Source: Sipunculus nudus
Taxonomy: Eukaryota; Annelida; Sipuncula; Golfingiida; Sipunculidae
Assembly: GCA_026874595.1 (NCBI GenBank)
Contig: CM049307.1
Coordinates: 46,963,178 to 47,027,177 of the forward strand
DNA: 64,000 bases
Direction: 5' to 3'
The notes beneath the pieces were generated by a model, which saw only the letters and a list, made by a program, of their open reading frames with translations, had not been told where the DNA came from and made no database searches. Positions within the stretch are counted from its first letter, which is position 1. Each line of letters opens with the position of its first letter. This document shows, piece by piece, positions 45,193 through 56,425 of the stretch. Both the position numbers and the translations under genes were made by a program.

Positions 45193-45320
45193 GTCATATG
45201 ATCAAGGAACATCATGATTATAACAGAATGTTTTGCTAAACAGCACTACATAACAAAGGAACTCTTATCAAAATTGTATTATCTTATCTTCTAGCTGAAG
45301 CTCAAAGTTGTTTAGACTGG
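45190..45320. mobile_element. MITE family 1, internal fragment
   Basis: ATGTCATATGATCAAGGAAC, ATAACAGAATG, ACTACATAACAAAGGAA and TTATCTTCT follow the order of the copy at 61492-61600. Both termini are missing. Confidence 0.7.
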
Positions 45321-46183
45321 CCCAGTCCATGAAATAGTTCTGACTTAATTGTTGCTTCTGACAGAGAAATCAAACGTTCAAGCGTTGTGTCGCATTTAGT
45401 ATCGGTACTGCCATCTTGCGGCAACTCATATAACTAATTTTCCACTGACTGATCCTCTGATTTCATGGACTGGTAATCTTGGCCGGTTCCCGGATGGCCA
45501 GCGCCACACATCACCGCCTCGCTGAACTAAGGTCTTTTCCAGTGACGTCAGCAGTGGTCTTTCCCAGAATCTTTTTCAAAACCAACATGGTTCATTCAGT
45601 AATCGCCTATTCCTGGCTTCCAATTGGCTACAAATATTCCCACTTAATTTGTCTTAATAATTTTAGGTCGTCGTTTAAGTTGAGTTCGGCGAGACTTTAT
45701 AAAACACTATAACCCTCAGCCTCAGTGTTAACGTTTATCGGACCAGCACTCTTGAAAGTTGGCCTGTTTAAACATAATGTAGGCCAAACTCTGGCTCAGC
45801 CAATCAGCGCGAGGTATTCAGGTGAACCACGCGACGAGCGCAGTCAAAATGTACCGGCTGACTGAAACGATCACGATTCGCAATTTGACAGTTTATACAC
45901 GGGTTCAGACAAATGTTGCCAGCTGTTCTTGTCATCTCGGCAGAAGGAATTTTACTGGCCCTGTCGGTACAAAATTGTTGCGATAGTGTCTACAATATGC
46001 ACTTACATTTGGCCCATGGACCGTAATATTCGTTCAGCAGAGATATATCATAGAACACGAAGGTTCATGTGTGGACTACCTGAACACATGATTTCAGTGC
46101 GAATGTTACCAAGCGGGTCGAGCTGTGGGACCGCTGTTGGCGTTCTCATAGCAACGATGCCACTCACATGAGGCGTGACGGCC
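45321..46183. other. Unassigned stretch with promoter-like motifs
   Basis: GCCAATCAGCGCGAGG (about 45799) contains a CCAAT box in a locally CpG-rich patch. The open frames at 45479-45712 and 45929-46171 (+) have no recognisable domain. No gene is called. Confidence 0.3.
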
Positions 46184-46283
46184 TGATATGCAAATACAGG
46201 GGAATCGTCAGGTCCTCAAAAAGCCCTGTGACCCGTTGATATGCAAATATCAGCGATTCACCCTACGGACTTTACAGGGCTTT
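46184..46283. promoter_or_regulatory. Octamer-containing inverted repeat
   Basis: AAAGCCCTGT (46220-46229) pairs with ACAGGGCTTT (46274-46283). Inside is a second palindrome, TGATATGCAAATATCA (46237-46252), whose centre is the POU octamer ATGCAAAT. A further TGATATGCAAATA lies at 46184-46196. No adjacent gene is known. Confidence 0.4.
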
Positions 46284-46299
46284 AGTGATAAGAGCTGGC

Positions 46300-47240
46300 A
46301 CTATTGGTACATGCAATCACGTTTTATTTGAAGCATTTTATTAGTAAACGCAAATACTAAAGCCCAGGCAGGGCTAAATGAATTTATATTGCTTGTTTCT
46401 TAATATTCTTGTATGGACTTTTTTTATCATTAAATAAATATCTGTTAATCCGGTTTTATAGGGATACAAAAGTGATGACCCAGAGGATATATATACGTCT
46501 GTAAAGGTTTGCGCTGTAACCTGTGCATAGATATTAATGAGGCGGACATGCGAAAAACGAAAACATAATATGCCTCAAAATATGTTGAGTAAATTAGTTT
46601 TTGTTTGTGAAACAGGCAGCAAAGAGAGCTATTAAAGTGGCTATTGAACCCTAATGCCTTGTCAGTAGATATTTTTTATATAAAATTTCTCCAGCGGAGC
46701 GGAATTAAATTGCAAGATAGAGGGATCCGAAATCAGCTATGGAGCATGGATAGCGAACGCTATCAGTCAAACGGGCACCCATTAAGCTCAGCGTCCGTAA
46801 TGATCCGGGAATGTCAAACAGACAGTAAAGATGATATAATACTATAGATAAATGGTGATTGCCACAAGATGGCTTCATAATGGGTTATTCCGATAAGTCC
46901 AGCATAGCGACCACGACGACATTACACATGTGGTGGTCATTGAAAAAATAACCCAGTTTTTGAAAAGTGAGATTTGTTACGATGACACGAGTGTACTTAC
47001 ACAGGTCGCTGAGCGCACATTTTTCTAAGATTCTGTGTCCGCCCCTGGTTACACGACACGGGGACTTCCTGGGCTGACACTTAATAATCATTATGGTGAT
47101 TTTGTTTCATCTTATTGATCAGCAAATCTTTCTTTTGGTGCAACTGTCCACGTATAATATATATGTATGACTGTATATTACGGCTGAATGCACAAGAAGA
47201 AGGTGAGGTTTAGATATTAAAGGCAATGGAATCCTGTGCA
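46300..47240. other. Non-coding stretch, nothing recognised
   Basis: No supported exon or repeat. Confidence 0.4.
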
Positions 47241-47249
47241 AGCCCGATT

Positions 47250-47545
47250 CTTTATGGTTCGAGTCCAAATCCACCTCCACCGAGTCCGAGTCTGATACAA
47301 AACTTCTTATTAAAAGAAACTTAAAAAGAATATTTATAATTTTCTATTAGTAGTTCAAACAATGTGTATAATCTTTATATAATCTGTGACAGAGTTTTCT
47401 TTTCAACTAGACTCAAGATGGACTCTGTCTGATTTCTCGAGTCCTTACCTCCAAGTCTGATAACAAGTCCGAGTCCAAGATACTTAAGTGAGTCCAAGTA
47501 CGAGTCCTTCAAAAAGTGGACTCGAGTCCTACATCTCTATTGATT
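47250..47545. mobile_element. GAGTCC-rich hAT-like MITE, copy 2
   Basis: Contains CCACCGAGTCCGAGTCTGAT near the left and GTGGACTCGAGTCCTACATC near the right, matching the end at 26771-26788. Repeated GAGTCC/AAGTCC motifs lie between. No coding capacity. Confidence 0.6.
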
Positions 47546-47724
47546 TCCGCAAAAACCTCATTGGAAATATGGTGATATCTCAATATAAGTTCAGATATTA
47601 GTTTTAATTTGTAACCACATGCTATGACTTCTGCGATTTATTACGTTTGTCTATATGATTAAAGATTAAAATATCAAAATTCATATTTTTATACGGTTAA
47701 AAATCAAGATGCAACAGTCCGTAC

Positions 47725-48165
47725 CACCAACGTAAAGAACATAGAGCCAGAACTATTTTAAAAATTTCCACGTCCTGAATCTTTTCAAAGAGAACGTCGA
47801 CCCCACACGACCAGTATCCTTCATTCACGTCTCCCTACGTTGTGCTACGGTAAAGGCCACGTCCTACCGAGTCCTCCCACGACCTTCAAGAACGTGTTGA
47901 AACGCAGACAATACGTGGTAAGTAAGACCTAGGCTTTAGAACGTGGCCCTTACACAGAAATGGATGGAACTGATTTCCAGTGGGAACTGGGCCACGGTAA
48001 ATTACCTTGTCATCCCAGAGCATGGTCTATTGCCGTAGGATACCGTAGGAAAACGTGGCCGAACCTACCGTGACACTGCCGTATGACAACGTAGGTCACA
48101 GAAACAGTACCGTAGCGAAAACGTTGGGAGTACTTGGAAGAACGGGGCCTATCTACGTTGGGGAA
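47725..48165. mobile_element. Fold-back (long imperfect inverted repeat) element
   Basis: CCAACGTA at the left (47728 area) faces TACGTTGG at the right (48157 area). Internally, CCTACGTTGTGCTACGG (about 47833) faces CCGTATGACAACGTAGG (about 48083), and GGCCACGTCCTACCG faces CGGTAGGTTCGGCCACG in reverse complement. The whole 440 bp can fold with several mismatched arms. ACGTAGG and ACCGTAG motifs are over-represented. Non-coding; superfamily unknown. Confidence 0.5.
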
Positions 48166-48799
48166 ATTTTGCTAGGCGTTTTAAGAAATGAAACAGATAA
48201 AGAAAAGTTCCATGTGTCAAAGGAGGATTAGGTCAGCTTAATCTGAAGAAGAAATAATTAAACAAAGTTCCTACACCTTGCTAAAGACGGAACTCTTTGA
48301 GATCTTGTTACATCAATTAATATTTTAATTATATGGCTCGGATATCTAATTGTTTTACATCATATGCATCAATTCGTCATTGTTTCAGCTTGCATATGAG
48401 ACTTTAAAAGTGATGAAGGTGTAAACGTTTTGACGTAAATTTTAAACTGGAAAAATATATCATCCACAGAAGGCCATTGTGTACATGTTTACATTTTTTT
48501 TTTACATGGCGCATGTTTACATTTTTTTGGTTTGGTTTTACATTTTTACATTTTACGTCTTTTTGTTAAAACAACCTTGCCTTTTGGGAAATTATCTAGA
48601 AGGATACTAAAGCCATACCTTTGAACAGGAACTTTAAATCTACGAAATGGACTATTTTCAAAATATGATAATCCAATAATGGTGTTAAGAAAATAGATCA
48701 TGTGCATGAATAATTGAACAGTGACGCTCATATAAAATTTCTGTGGCATATAGAGGCTTTGTATGGTAGACTCTTGATATAATACTGAAGCCACTAAGG

Positions 48800-48803
<4 letters not shown>
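48166..48803. other. Non-coding stretch, nothing recognised
   Basis: T-rich runs near 48490 and 48525; no exon or repeat family. Confidence 0.4.

Positions 48804-48872
<69 letters not shown>
48804..48872. repeat. (TA)n microsatellite
   Basis: A pure TA run of about 69 bp. Confidence 0.95.
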
Positions 48873-48877
<5 letters not shown>

Positions 48878-49159
48878 TCTGTCAAAACATTGGCGATTTG
48901 AAAGAAATAGTTGTTTTGTACGTGCAGGCTCGGGTGTGTGGGTGTGTTTGCGGGCATGGGTTTATAATTAGTAGAAAAAAAAGAATTTAGAGCCCTAGTA
49001 ATTTTTTAATGTGACCCTATAAACTACTACTATTACATTATTTAATTATATGTGCCTAAACCATCAAACATCACCTATCCGGATTTCAAGATCTTTTTCA
49101 GGTTTTATCATTAGTTCCTCTGGGTTGAGCGCCTTTCCAAATCTTTGAACCACCTTACG

Positions 49160-49187
49160 ATGCACGTGCGTGCGTGTGTGTGTGTGT
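49160..49187. repeat. (TG)n microsatellite
   Basis: CGTGCGTGCGTGTGTGTGTG, a short GT-type run that creates the HTHTRTH string in the minus-strand frame over it. Confidence 0.85.
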
Positions 49188-49189
49188 TG

Positions 49190-49879
49190 TGCCAAATTTG
49201 CTATATAAGCTCCCGTATGTGTGCACACAGGATTTCGATGGTTTACATTCAATATATGAAATACATCAGAATGACATGTTTTATTTTTTTCTACGTTATT
49301 CAGATGTCTTTGGGAGAGCTGTAAACTATGAACCACCAGTCTTGTGGGAGAGAAACTTTCACTGCAGGGTCATAAACAGCTTCAGGTGGCGTACTTGAGG
49401 TAATGAGCTGACGAGTCGGCCGGTGATGGGCGACGCGACCCGACTGCTGCCACGGTCCAAGTTTAAGCCGCGCTCTGTCAACTGGTGCCTGCGCATAATT
49501 GTGATGATCTGCTTAATCTCAAGAACTAAATCACTCAGCGTAAAAAATGGCATGTCTTGGGTTGAATTTTACTCTGACATATAGGTTGTCACTGGATCCA
49601 CATAACTCAAATCTTAATGGTATATTCCGCTTTTTTTCACGGCGTTTACTCCTTTTTATATTTACGTTTGGACAAGACGGACTTTGATTCGAGATTTCTC
49701 TCTCGGGAAAGATATTTTCGTCCAGAGTATACTTTCTCAGACCATCCAATAGAAATTCAGTGTTACGCAAGAAAATAAAATATATGGACAATTTAATTTA
49801 TGTCTTTAAGTAGAAGGTTTCTGTTACTTAATCAAAATTCGGTTTAAAGGGACATAGTCAGGGGCAATATTATGCCTAT
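49190..49879. other. Non-coding stretch, nothing firm
   Basis: Overlapping frames on both strands without domains. No repeat was recognised. Confidence 0.35.
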
Positions 49880-50605
49880 TGTTACAGATGTCTCTTTTAT
49901 TGTGTGCAGCACTCTAACATGTGTCTGTGTAGCGCTAACATTGTCCGTTGCCATGGGAGACGCGCGAGCCCACGTGTAGGGTCTGACGTGTCACAGCGGT
50001 CATGCTAATCTGGAACTTTCTGGGCTGGTCGCGCTCGATGAGCAGGTGTCTTGTAATGTTCTTGGGGCGTGTGTATTATGTGTTGTTGGGTTCTTTAGAT
50101 TTTTCGTGAAATAGAAGTTTCTAGAATTTTCGGATGAAAAATGATAAATAGGGGCTGTGTTTTAGAGCCGAGGGGAGAGGAGAGAGAAATATTCCAGCGG
50201 ACACGGAAGAGTGTGAGTTAGTTTTGGACCTATCCGATAACTGCAGTAGTGTCAGGGATTCTAAGAACTCTATGCAGATTTAGTGCGGCCTGTCTCCAGA
50301 TTTCTTTCGGCATTATTACAAGAACTTCACTTTTGGATTACAACAAATTGATTTTGTCAATGAATTGGAATATTATTCTCTGAGGAGATTTATGCGAACT
50401 GTTCTTCTGGATTATACATTGTAAAGGACTTGTTGTGGTGGTATCCAGGTACTGTACACTTTATTTATTATACTGTGTAATTGCATTGATTTAGTGTACT
50501 GTAATGTTACGATTGTTTTAAGAATAAATTATAATTATTTGTTAACAAAAAACCACTGACTTCTTTATTTATTCCCCTAGACATTTCATGCTGCCTGGTG
50601 TAACA
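49880..50605 (+). mobile_element. LTR-like element, copy 1 (726 bp)
   Basis: Begins TGTTACAGATGTC and ends GCCTGGTGTAACA, the TG...CA inverted termini of an LTR. Internal features in LTR order are a TATA-like ATAAATAGGGG (about 50147), GAGAGGAGAGAGAAATATTCC, and a poly(A)-type AATAAA (about 50523). A diverged copy in opposite orientation lies at 60379-61055. No second LTR in the same orientation and no gag or pol were found. No matching target duplication is visible, and the homology with the other copy continues about 40 bp past the terminus (GAATCTGATTTTTTT...TATCTCCATA), so both may be LTR plus a little internal sequence. Confidence 0.65.
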
Positions 50606-51507
50606 GAATCTGATTTTTTTTCTTATCTCCATAACCTCGTCACGACTACCGTAGTCTGTTGTTATTAGGTTCCGTAACACTATTCTTCCATATTATCAAA
50701 TAAGTTTTGCTTTATACAAAAGTTTCCCCAGCAAAACCATCCCAGCACACAGTCTCAGTACCTCCCACACGGCTGTTAAACACCTTGTTATAGCTCTTCG
50801 TGTGGGTAAACACAGTCCACGTGTGTTTGTTAACCATAACAAGGCCGTGTGACTGGAGGTACGATCATGAGCGACAACACGCGGTGTTTCAGCCAGCGGG
50901 AACATGTATTACATTTTTTGCTTCAAAGTCAGTCAGGGCACCTCCGGTCCACTGTTTATAACACTCGTTTACACGGGTAAGCAAACGGTTTCTAGAATTA
51001 TTTGGCAGGTACAGATTTATTTTAAAAGGAAGAAGCTATTTTTTCGTGCCAATTCCACATGCTTTATTGGTGCTAGCAAGATATAACTAACCTAAAACAA
51101 GAATCTGATATTTCATAGTTTTAACTTCCCCGGCCGACATTGTCACAAACTGAGATCACAATCATGTCATGCTGAAGCAGGTCGTATCATGTCTATTCGT
51201 AATTAAATTTGGTTAATTTGCTCACTGGACTACATTGAACCAGTGAAGTAAGTTAGGTCATGGGATACGCCAAATGCGGTCGTAAGGAATTAATTTTAGG
51301 TCCAGTATGTGGATTTATAAATGTCAGAAATGTTATATATGTGTTGTGTCAGGCAACAGTTACCTGGTGATCACCGGAGTGTTAACACCATCTTAACCTT
51401 GGGTGTGAAACTCAGAGTTGTAACAAAATGCCTCAACGTGTTTAATATTTAGTTGACATGCTCTGCTTAGCTGCATTGAGCACTTTTCTACTGTAACTAA
51501 AACACTA

Positions 51508-51509
<2 letters not shown>
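50606..51509. other. Non-coding stretch
   Basis: The first ~40 bp are shared with the flank of the LTR-like copy at 60 kb. The remainder is unrecognised. Confidence 0.4.
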
Positions 51510-51590
<81 letters not shown>

Positions 51591-51591
51591 A
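51510..51591. repeat. (TA)n microsatellite
   Basis: TA run with TTTATA and AAATA interruptions. Confidence 0.95.
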
Positions 51592-51961
51592 TGTAATATA
51601 ATATAGTGTAATATATTAGTCCAATATATAATAAAATAATCCAATTGTTACCAGTCTGATTCAAAGCCTAGTCATTGCTCTCCATCATATTTGGATTTAG
51701 GGGGCATATAAAGAACCAGTCCTGTAGAAGTAGTGCTTGTCATTTACCAACCTGTACATTTCCTGGTGTCTCCTGGGATCAGAGACGTGTTTGGGACCAG
51801 TCTATTACAGTCCAGACAACCATTTGGGTATCAATCGATTATTAAACGAGTAAAGCTAAAAGGAAGTTGAGTCGGACACTAAACAATACATCAGACTAGA
51901 AGACAGTCAGTCTTAAAGTTTTAAAACGATCGTGTATCAAAGCCCAAGGTACCATACCTGA

Positions 51962-52298
51962 CAGTGATGATAGACTCCCGTAAGGACCCGAGTCCACATT
52001 TCTTAGGGATTCGTACTCGGTCCTGAGGTCCTGAACTCGGAATTGTAATCGAGGGTCATGGACTCGGAATTGTACTCGAACTCGGAGGTAACGACTTCAA
52101 AAATCAGGCCAAGTCCATATCATGTCCAGTGGAAGGAGTGCTCTGATGCATGCCAATTACTTACAGAATATTTAAACAAAGACTATATACCAAGGTTTAG
52201 AAAGCTAAATTTAATCAAACATTGAGTAAAAAGCATGTGAAACTTACATCAAAATACTTATGGTATTCTCGAATAATGTGGACTCGACTACATCTGTG
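51962..52298. mobile_element. GAGTCC-rich hAT-like MITE, copy 3
   Basis: Left end CAGTGATGATAGACTCC, then GGACCCGAGTCCAC. Right end GTGGACTCGACTACATCTGTG. The two are imperfect inverted repeats of the same terminus seen at 26792. Multiple ACTCGGA motifs lie inside. Confidence 0.65.
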
Positions 52299-54639
52299 CT
52301 CCCTGCTATATTATTATGGCTGAAAAGTTCATTCAAAATGGCATGCTGCGTGCAAAACCAGAGGCACGAGCCTATTTACGACAAAGGAACACCTTAGACA
52401 TGTGCCTTATTTACAAGAAAACCTTCACCAATATTCAACACAATCAGCTGCTGAAAAGTCCGCCTATGTTTTAAATAATTACAAACCCATGACCCCATCA
52501 TCGCAGTTAGAATTCTTGGTGACATGTATTAATAAGAAGCTGTTGATTGGATAATGTCATGTAAAAACTGTAAAAACACAAACCACAAAACAAGAAATGG
52601 AAACTCATGCGAGACATATTGGACCTGTTGGGTTAGAGTAAAAGAATGAGCAAACGATAAATTGGGAATCTTTTATCAGTTAATTCTATAATTCCCTAGA
52701 TGTTACTCCCTGTGTAATATTCTAAGAAAGTATACAGACATATATAATTTTAAGAAAATAATAAATAAAGAAATAGGTTATAACAGGCTGTTTAGGAGCG
52801 ACTTTACAAGGGGGACTCTTAGGAGGACAAAATTTATTTCAAGAAAAAATCATGCGTAAAATAAAGTTCAAGAAAGAACAGAAAATTAAAAAAAAATAGA
52901 TTTACTTTCAAATGAAGAATTGTGAAATATGTGTTTTCAGACCCGACTAAAAAAAAATACGATATTTTTTTTCTTTTATGTCCATGGAAAAATTCAATAT
53001 ACGTGAGCTTTTTTGTTTGACGATTGTTGTCATGGCAACCTTTTAAAGGAATGCAAGCTGTAACAGAAACCGGACATTTTAATGGTCATTTTGTAGTGTT
53101 ACGTTATATAAAAATACTAGTATTGTTAGTATAAATAAAGGCACAATAAGTATTTTAGAGTACCAAGAAATAAATAGAAGGTAGTGAAGCCGAAGTAAAA
53201 ATAAGGATTAAAGAAAAAATATTTGCAGTGCATAAATTACAAGTTTGAAAAATATGAATACAATTGACAGTTGATTTTTTAAGGTATTCAGTGTTTGAAG
53301 ACCCTTTTTCATTTCATTGTTTTCCTGATGGGTAAATAATACTCGGAGTATCACGTATCTGGCTTTAATGGCCATATTTACATACCAGGTATGTTAAATA
53401 TACATGATATATGGTGCTTTCTCCTTAGAAGATTATGGGATTTACATACAGATCTTCCTAAAACCGTTTGCTTACTTCTGTGCACAAATGGAAATAAGCA
53501 ATAGGTCTCGCGCAAAATAAACATAACGCGTACGCTGCATGGTGGCAGTACCGCACAACTTCACAAATCAAGATTTTTCATTATGCAACCGGTTTTTCCT
53601 CTGTATTTCTTTTTTCTCATGGTAATTCTCCTTGTTTTGGAGTTGTCGCGCATGCGAAAGATCGGACCTCTGCTCGCGCAATCTTGTTATTGTAGACAGA
53701 CACGGGTTGACTGTGTTTTTTACACATAGAACCATACCAACGTATAAATCGTGTGAATAGGAGATTAGAGTGCGTCCGTGTGCCGAGATGGTTTGCTGGG
53801 AAGGTTATATATTCAGCCGAAATGAGCTTTTACACATTATGTTGCAAATGTGTGAGATCAGTGAGAGGCGGATGTCGCATTGTGCATCCAACTCGAAGAT
53901 ATAAACCCGTGAAAACCCGTTCTCATTGGTTTGATAACAATTCTTGGCCCTGTGCCAGACCTGTTGGTGAAACACAGAAAATCTGGCCAAACAACGCAGC
54001 GGTTACAGCGAAGGAGATGTTAAACGAATAATATGTGTTACTGCTGCGTGAGTAGTGTACTGCATTCTCAGAATGAATTGTTTTTAAGGCGTCATCAGTT
54101 GTATTATAAGTGCGACCTTGAGCCTTCTGTAAGATCACATTTCGATTCCATTTTCGGGTGAATCCTAGCAGAACAGAGGTCCAGTATACGAAATCCTGCT
54201 TAAATAAATCCCGCATAAGAAAACGCCAGGGATTATAATTAAATAAAAGGGGCCCTAGCTTCCATACGGTAAAAGGCAATTACGTTTATATACAGATCCT
54301 GTTATAGTATTCTACTATAACAAAAGAAACGGGTTTCATTTTTTGTAAAAAAAAGGGAATATTGGTAAATCAGTCAAGCTTGGTGTTAGTGGATTATATA
54401 AATTTCAATTTGATGAACGGCGATTTTGCTTTTGATTTATGTTGGGTTGTAAACTCTTCGCGTAAATCATTTGAGGGGTCTCTTCTATCATATGGACTTT
54501 TGTCAGTTTCGAGCGACTTTGGCAGTGCAGAAATGAACATTTAAATATTCTACGTTCTTCGAGTCCGTTTAACCACTGTTACGTCACAAGCATTATCATT
54601 GTCAGTTTCACTTCGGCGTGCACTGTTTGTCATAGCATG
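52299..54639. other. Non-coding stretch, nothing recognised
   Basis: The opposing frames at 53753-54031 (+) and 53923-54279 (-) have no domain or splice support. Confidence 0.4.
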
Positions 54640-54800
54640 GTATCCTCCAGTTCGGAAACTGATGATCAGTTCGCTGCTACAGTCTTATGGGATGTATCAG
54701 TATTGTAGACCTCAGTCAGACTTCGCGTGCTACTTCCTAAATCATGTGTTCCGTGTGAAATTAGGATTGACAGTAACAGTAGAATGGACTTCCAGAGATT
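54640..54800 (+). repeat. Dispersed repeat with partly conserved reading frame, copy 1
   Basis: TATGGGATGTATCAGTATTG, TAGACTTC-like, GTGCTACTTCCTAAATCATG, AATTAGGATTGACAG, AGTAGAATGG and ACTTCCAGAGAT are shared in order with 62085-62225. In both, the frame reads YGMYxYC, DFxCYFLNxV, LGLT and VEW. Identity by eye is about 80%. This may be a fragment of a transposon ORF or a duplicated exon; the family is not recognised. Confidence 0.5.
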
Positions 54801-55261
54801 CAAAGAATACTGGTTACCAGTTCGCTGCTACAATATTTAAGATTTGAATTCTAAACTATTCAAATATGATCTCAGACTAGTATGCGATGCTGGAATAACG
54901 TGATACATAAATTTGAGATCTGAGCATTACATTTTACAGGATACACAGTACAAAGTAAAAGGCAATGTTTAACAAAGTGCTGGTGTAAAAAATATCAGTT
55001 TTAGAACCATGCAGATCGGCATATTTGGCCGATTTTGATGCACACAAGAAAATCGGGGTTTCTTCTGTATTTTAAATTTCGGGGCAATTCTTTAGCATGT
55101 CAATGAATTTTTTGACAAGATTGAATGACAAAATCAGCATCGGCATAGTGTGATCACTAAATATATTTTCCAAGCAGATTCCTTGTTTGGTTATTGGATC
55201 CCCGTAACTTGGGAGACACGGAGCCCAATTAAATCGCCCTAACTTCCATGTTATCTCCCTA

Positions 55262-56425
55262 TTAGTAGGTGGGTTAAGTGACTTTTGACTTCATTTCATG
55301 ATGCAAAGGTCCCCTTTGGCACAAAAGTACCTTAGGGTCATAGGAATAAATTTATCCAAAGACACAAGTTAGATCTCCCTTAGTATGTGAAATATATGCA
55401 AATTATTCAAAATGGCCGCTGAAAATACTCCAAACCCCATATGCTTGCTGCTGTTACAGCTATAATGACAAATGTTGTGTCAAAATATACATTTTCTTGG
55501 TCAAGGAATCCAATGAAATAGGTTTCCAGATTGAGAAAACATTAGTTTTCTCCTTAACATGAAAATCTGGGGTAAAATGGGCACATTTCATAAAATATCA
55601 ATGATTTTCTTCCATCAGGGTAACCTGAGACACTTGAGACATCTATGTCCTTGGCTTCGGGAGGTATTAACAGTTGTAAATAGACCATGAAGACGTGTCT
55701 TACTGAACACATTCCTCAGTCGACATACATAGAGCATGAAACCACAGGAAATTTAAAGCATTAACTAGAGAATTACTGGTTCGTGGCACTTACTTAATCT
55801 GAGTTTAGGCAGTACAGCAAGACCATGGTATTACAAGGACAGATATACAGTTTTTTTCTTTTTTTTTTAAGAATCACCCAATGAAATACCCACATTCTTG
55901 CTCTATCACCCGATCACATACCCACACACGATGCTCTATTACTAGCAAATATACATAAGGCCTTGGTTGTGTTTTTTCCGCATGTACTGTTATTTCATTT
56001 ATATACATTATCTGGGTAATACGGCATAAACTGACCCTTCTGGATCACACAACATGCATGGGATTTACTTGACAAAAGCAGAGTACCAGTACACACAGGA
56101 ATGGGAAGACATTCCTGTAACAAAACTCAATAATGTTGCCAACTGTAGTTTCTTCCCAGTATCTAACATTTTGATTCAACAGAATATTTTGTTTGAGACA
56201 CATATTATCTATCTCATGATGGTCAAGCCTTAATAGTTGATCAATACCAAAAGCACAAAATCCGTCAGTCATTGACACTCTTGGTTTTTATGCTTCTCCA
56301 GTTAGTTATTGGGTTTTATAGGAAAATACACGTATCCTGAAAGTTGTGTTCGTATTTCTATTTTCACAAGTAACGTCAGGTAACTGAAGGATTTAGATGT
56401 GTTATGTTGTATTGTGGATGAAATG
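55262..56425 (+). repeat. Left arm of a large inverted duplication
   Basis: This arm is the reverse complement of 58900-60068. From the outer edge (GTGGGTTAAGTG, 55270) to about 56040 the two arms are roughly 97% identical by eye. From 56040 inward identity falls to about 80%. The inner end carries only the first bases of the exon present in the right arm (GTGGATGAAATGATTG, ending 56425), with the acceptor AG changed to AT. The minus-strand frame 56045-56278 has a diverged counterpart on the right arm (59039-59329, +), both starting M-S-x-TDGF and containing IDQLL; neither is clearly a gene. Confidence 0.88.
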
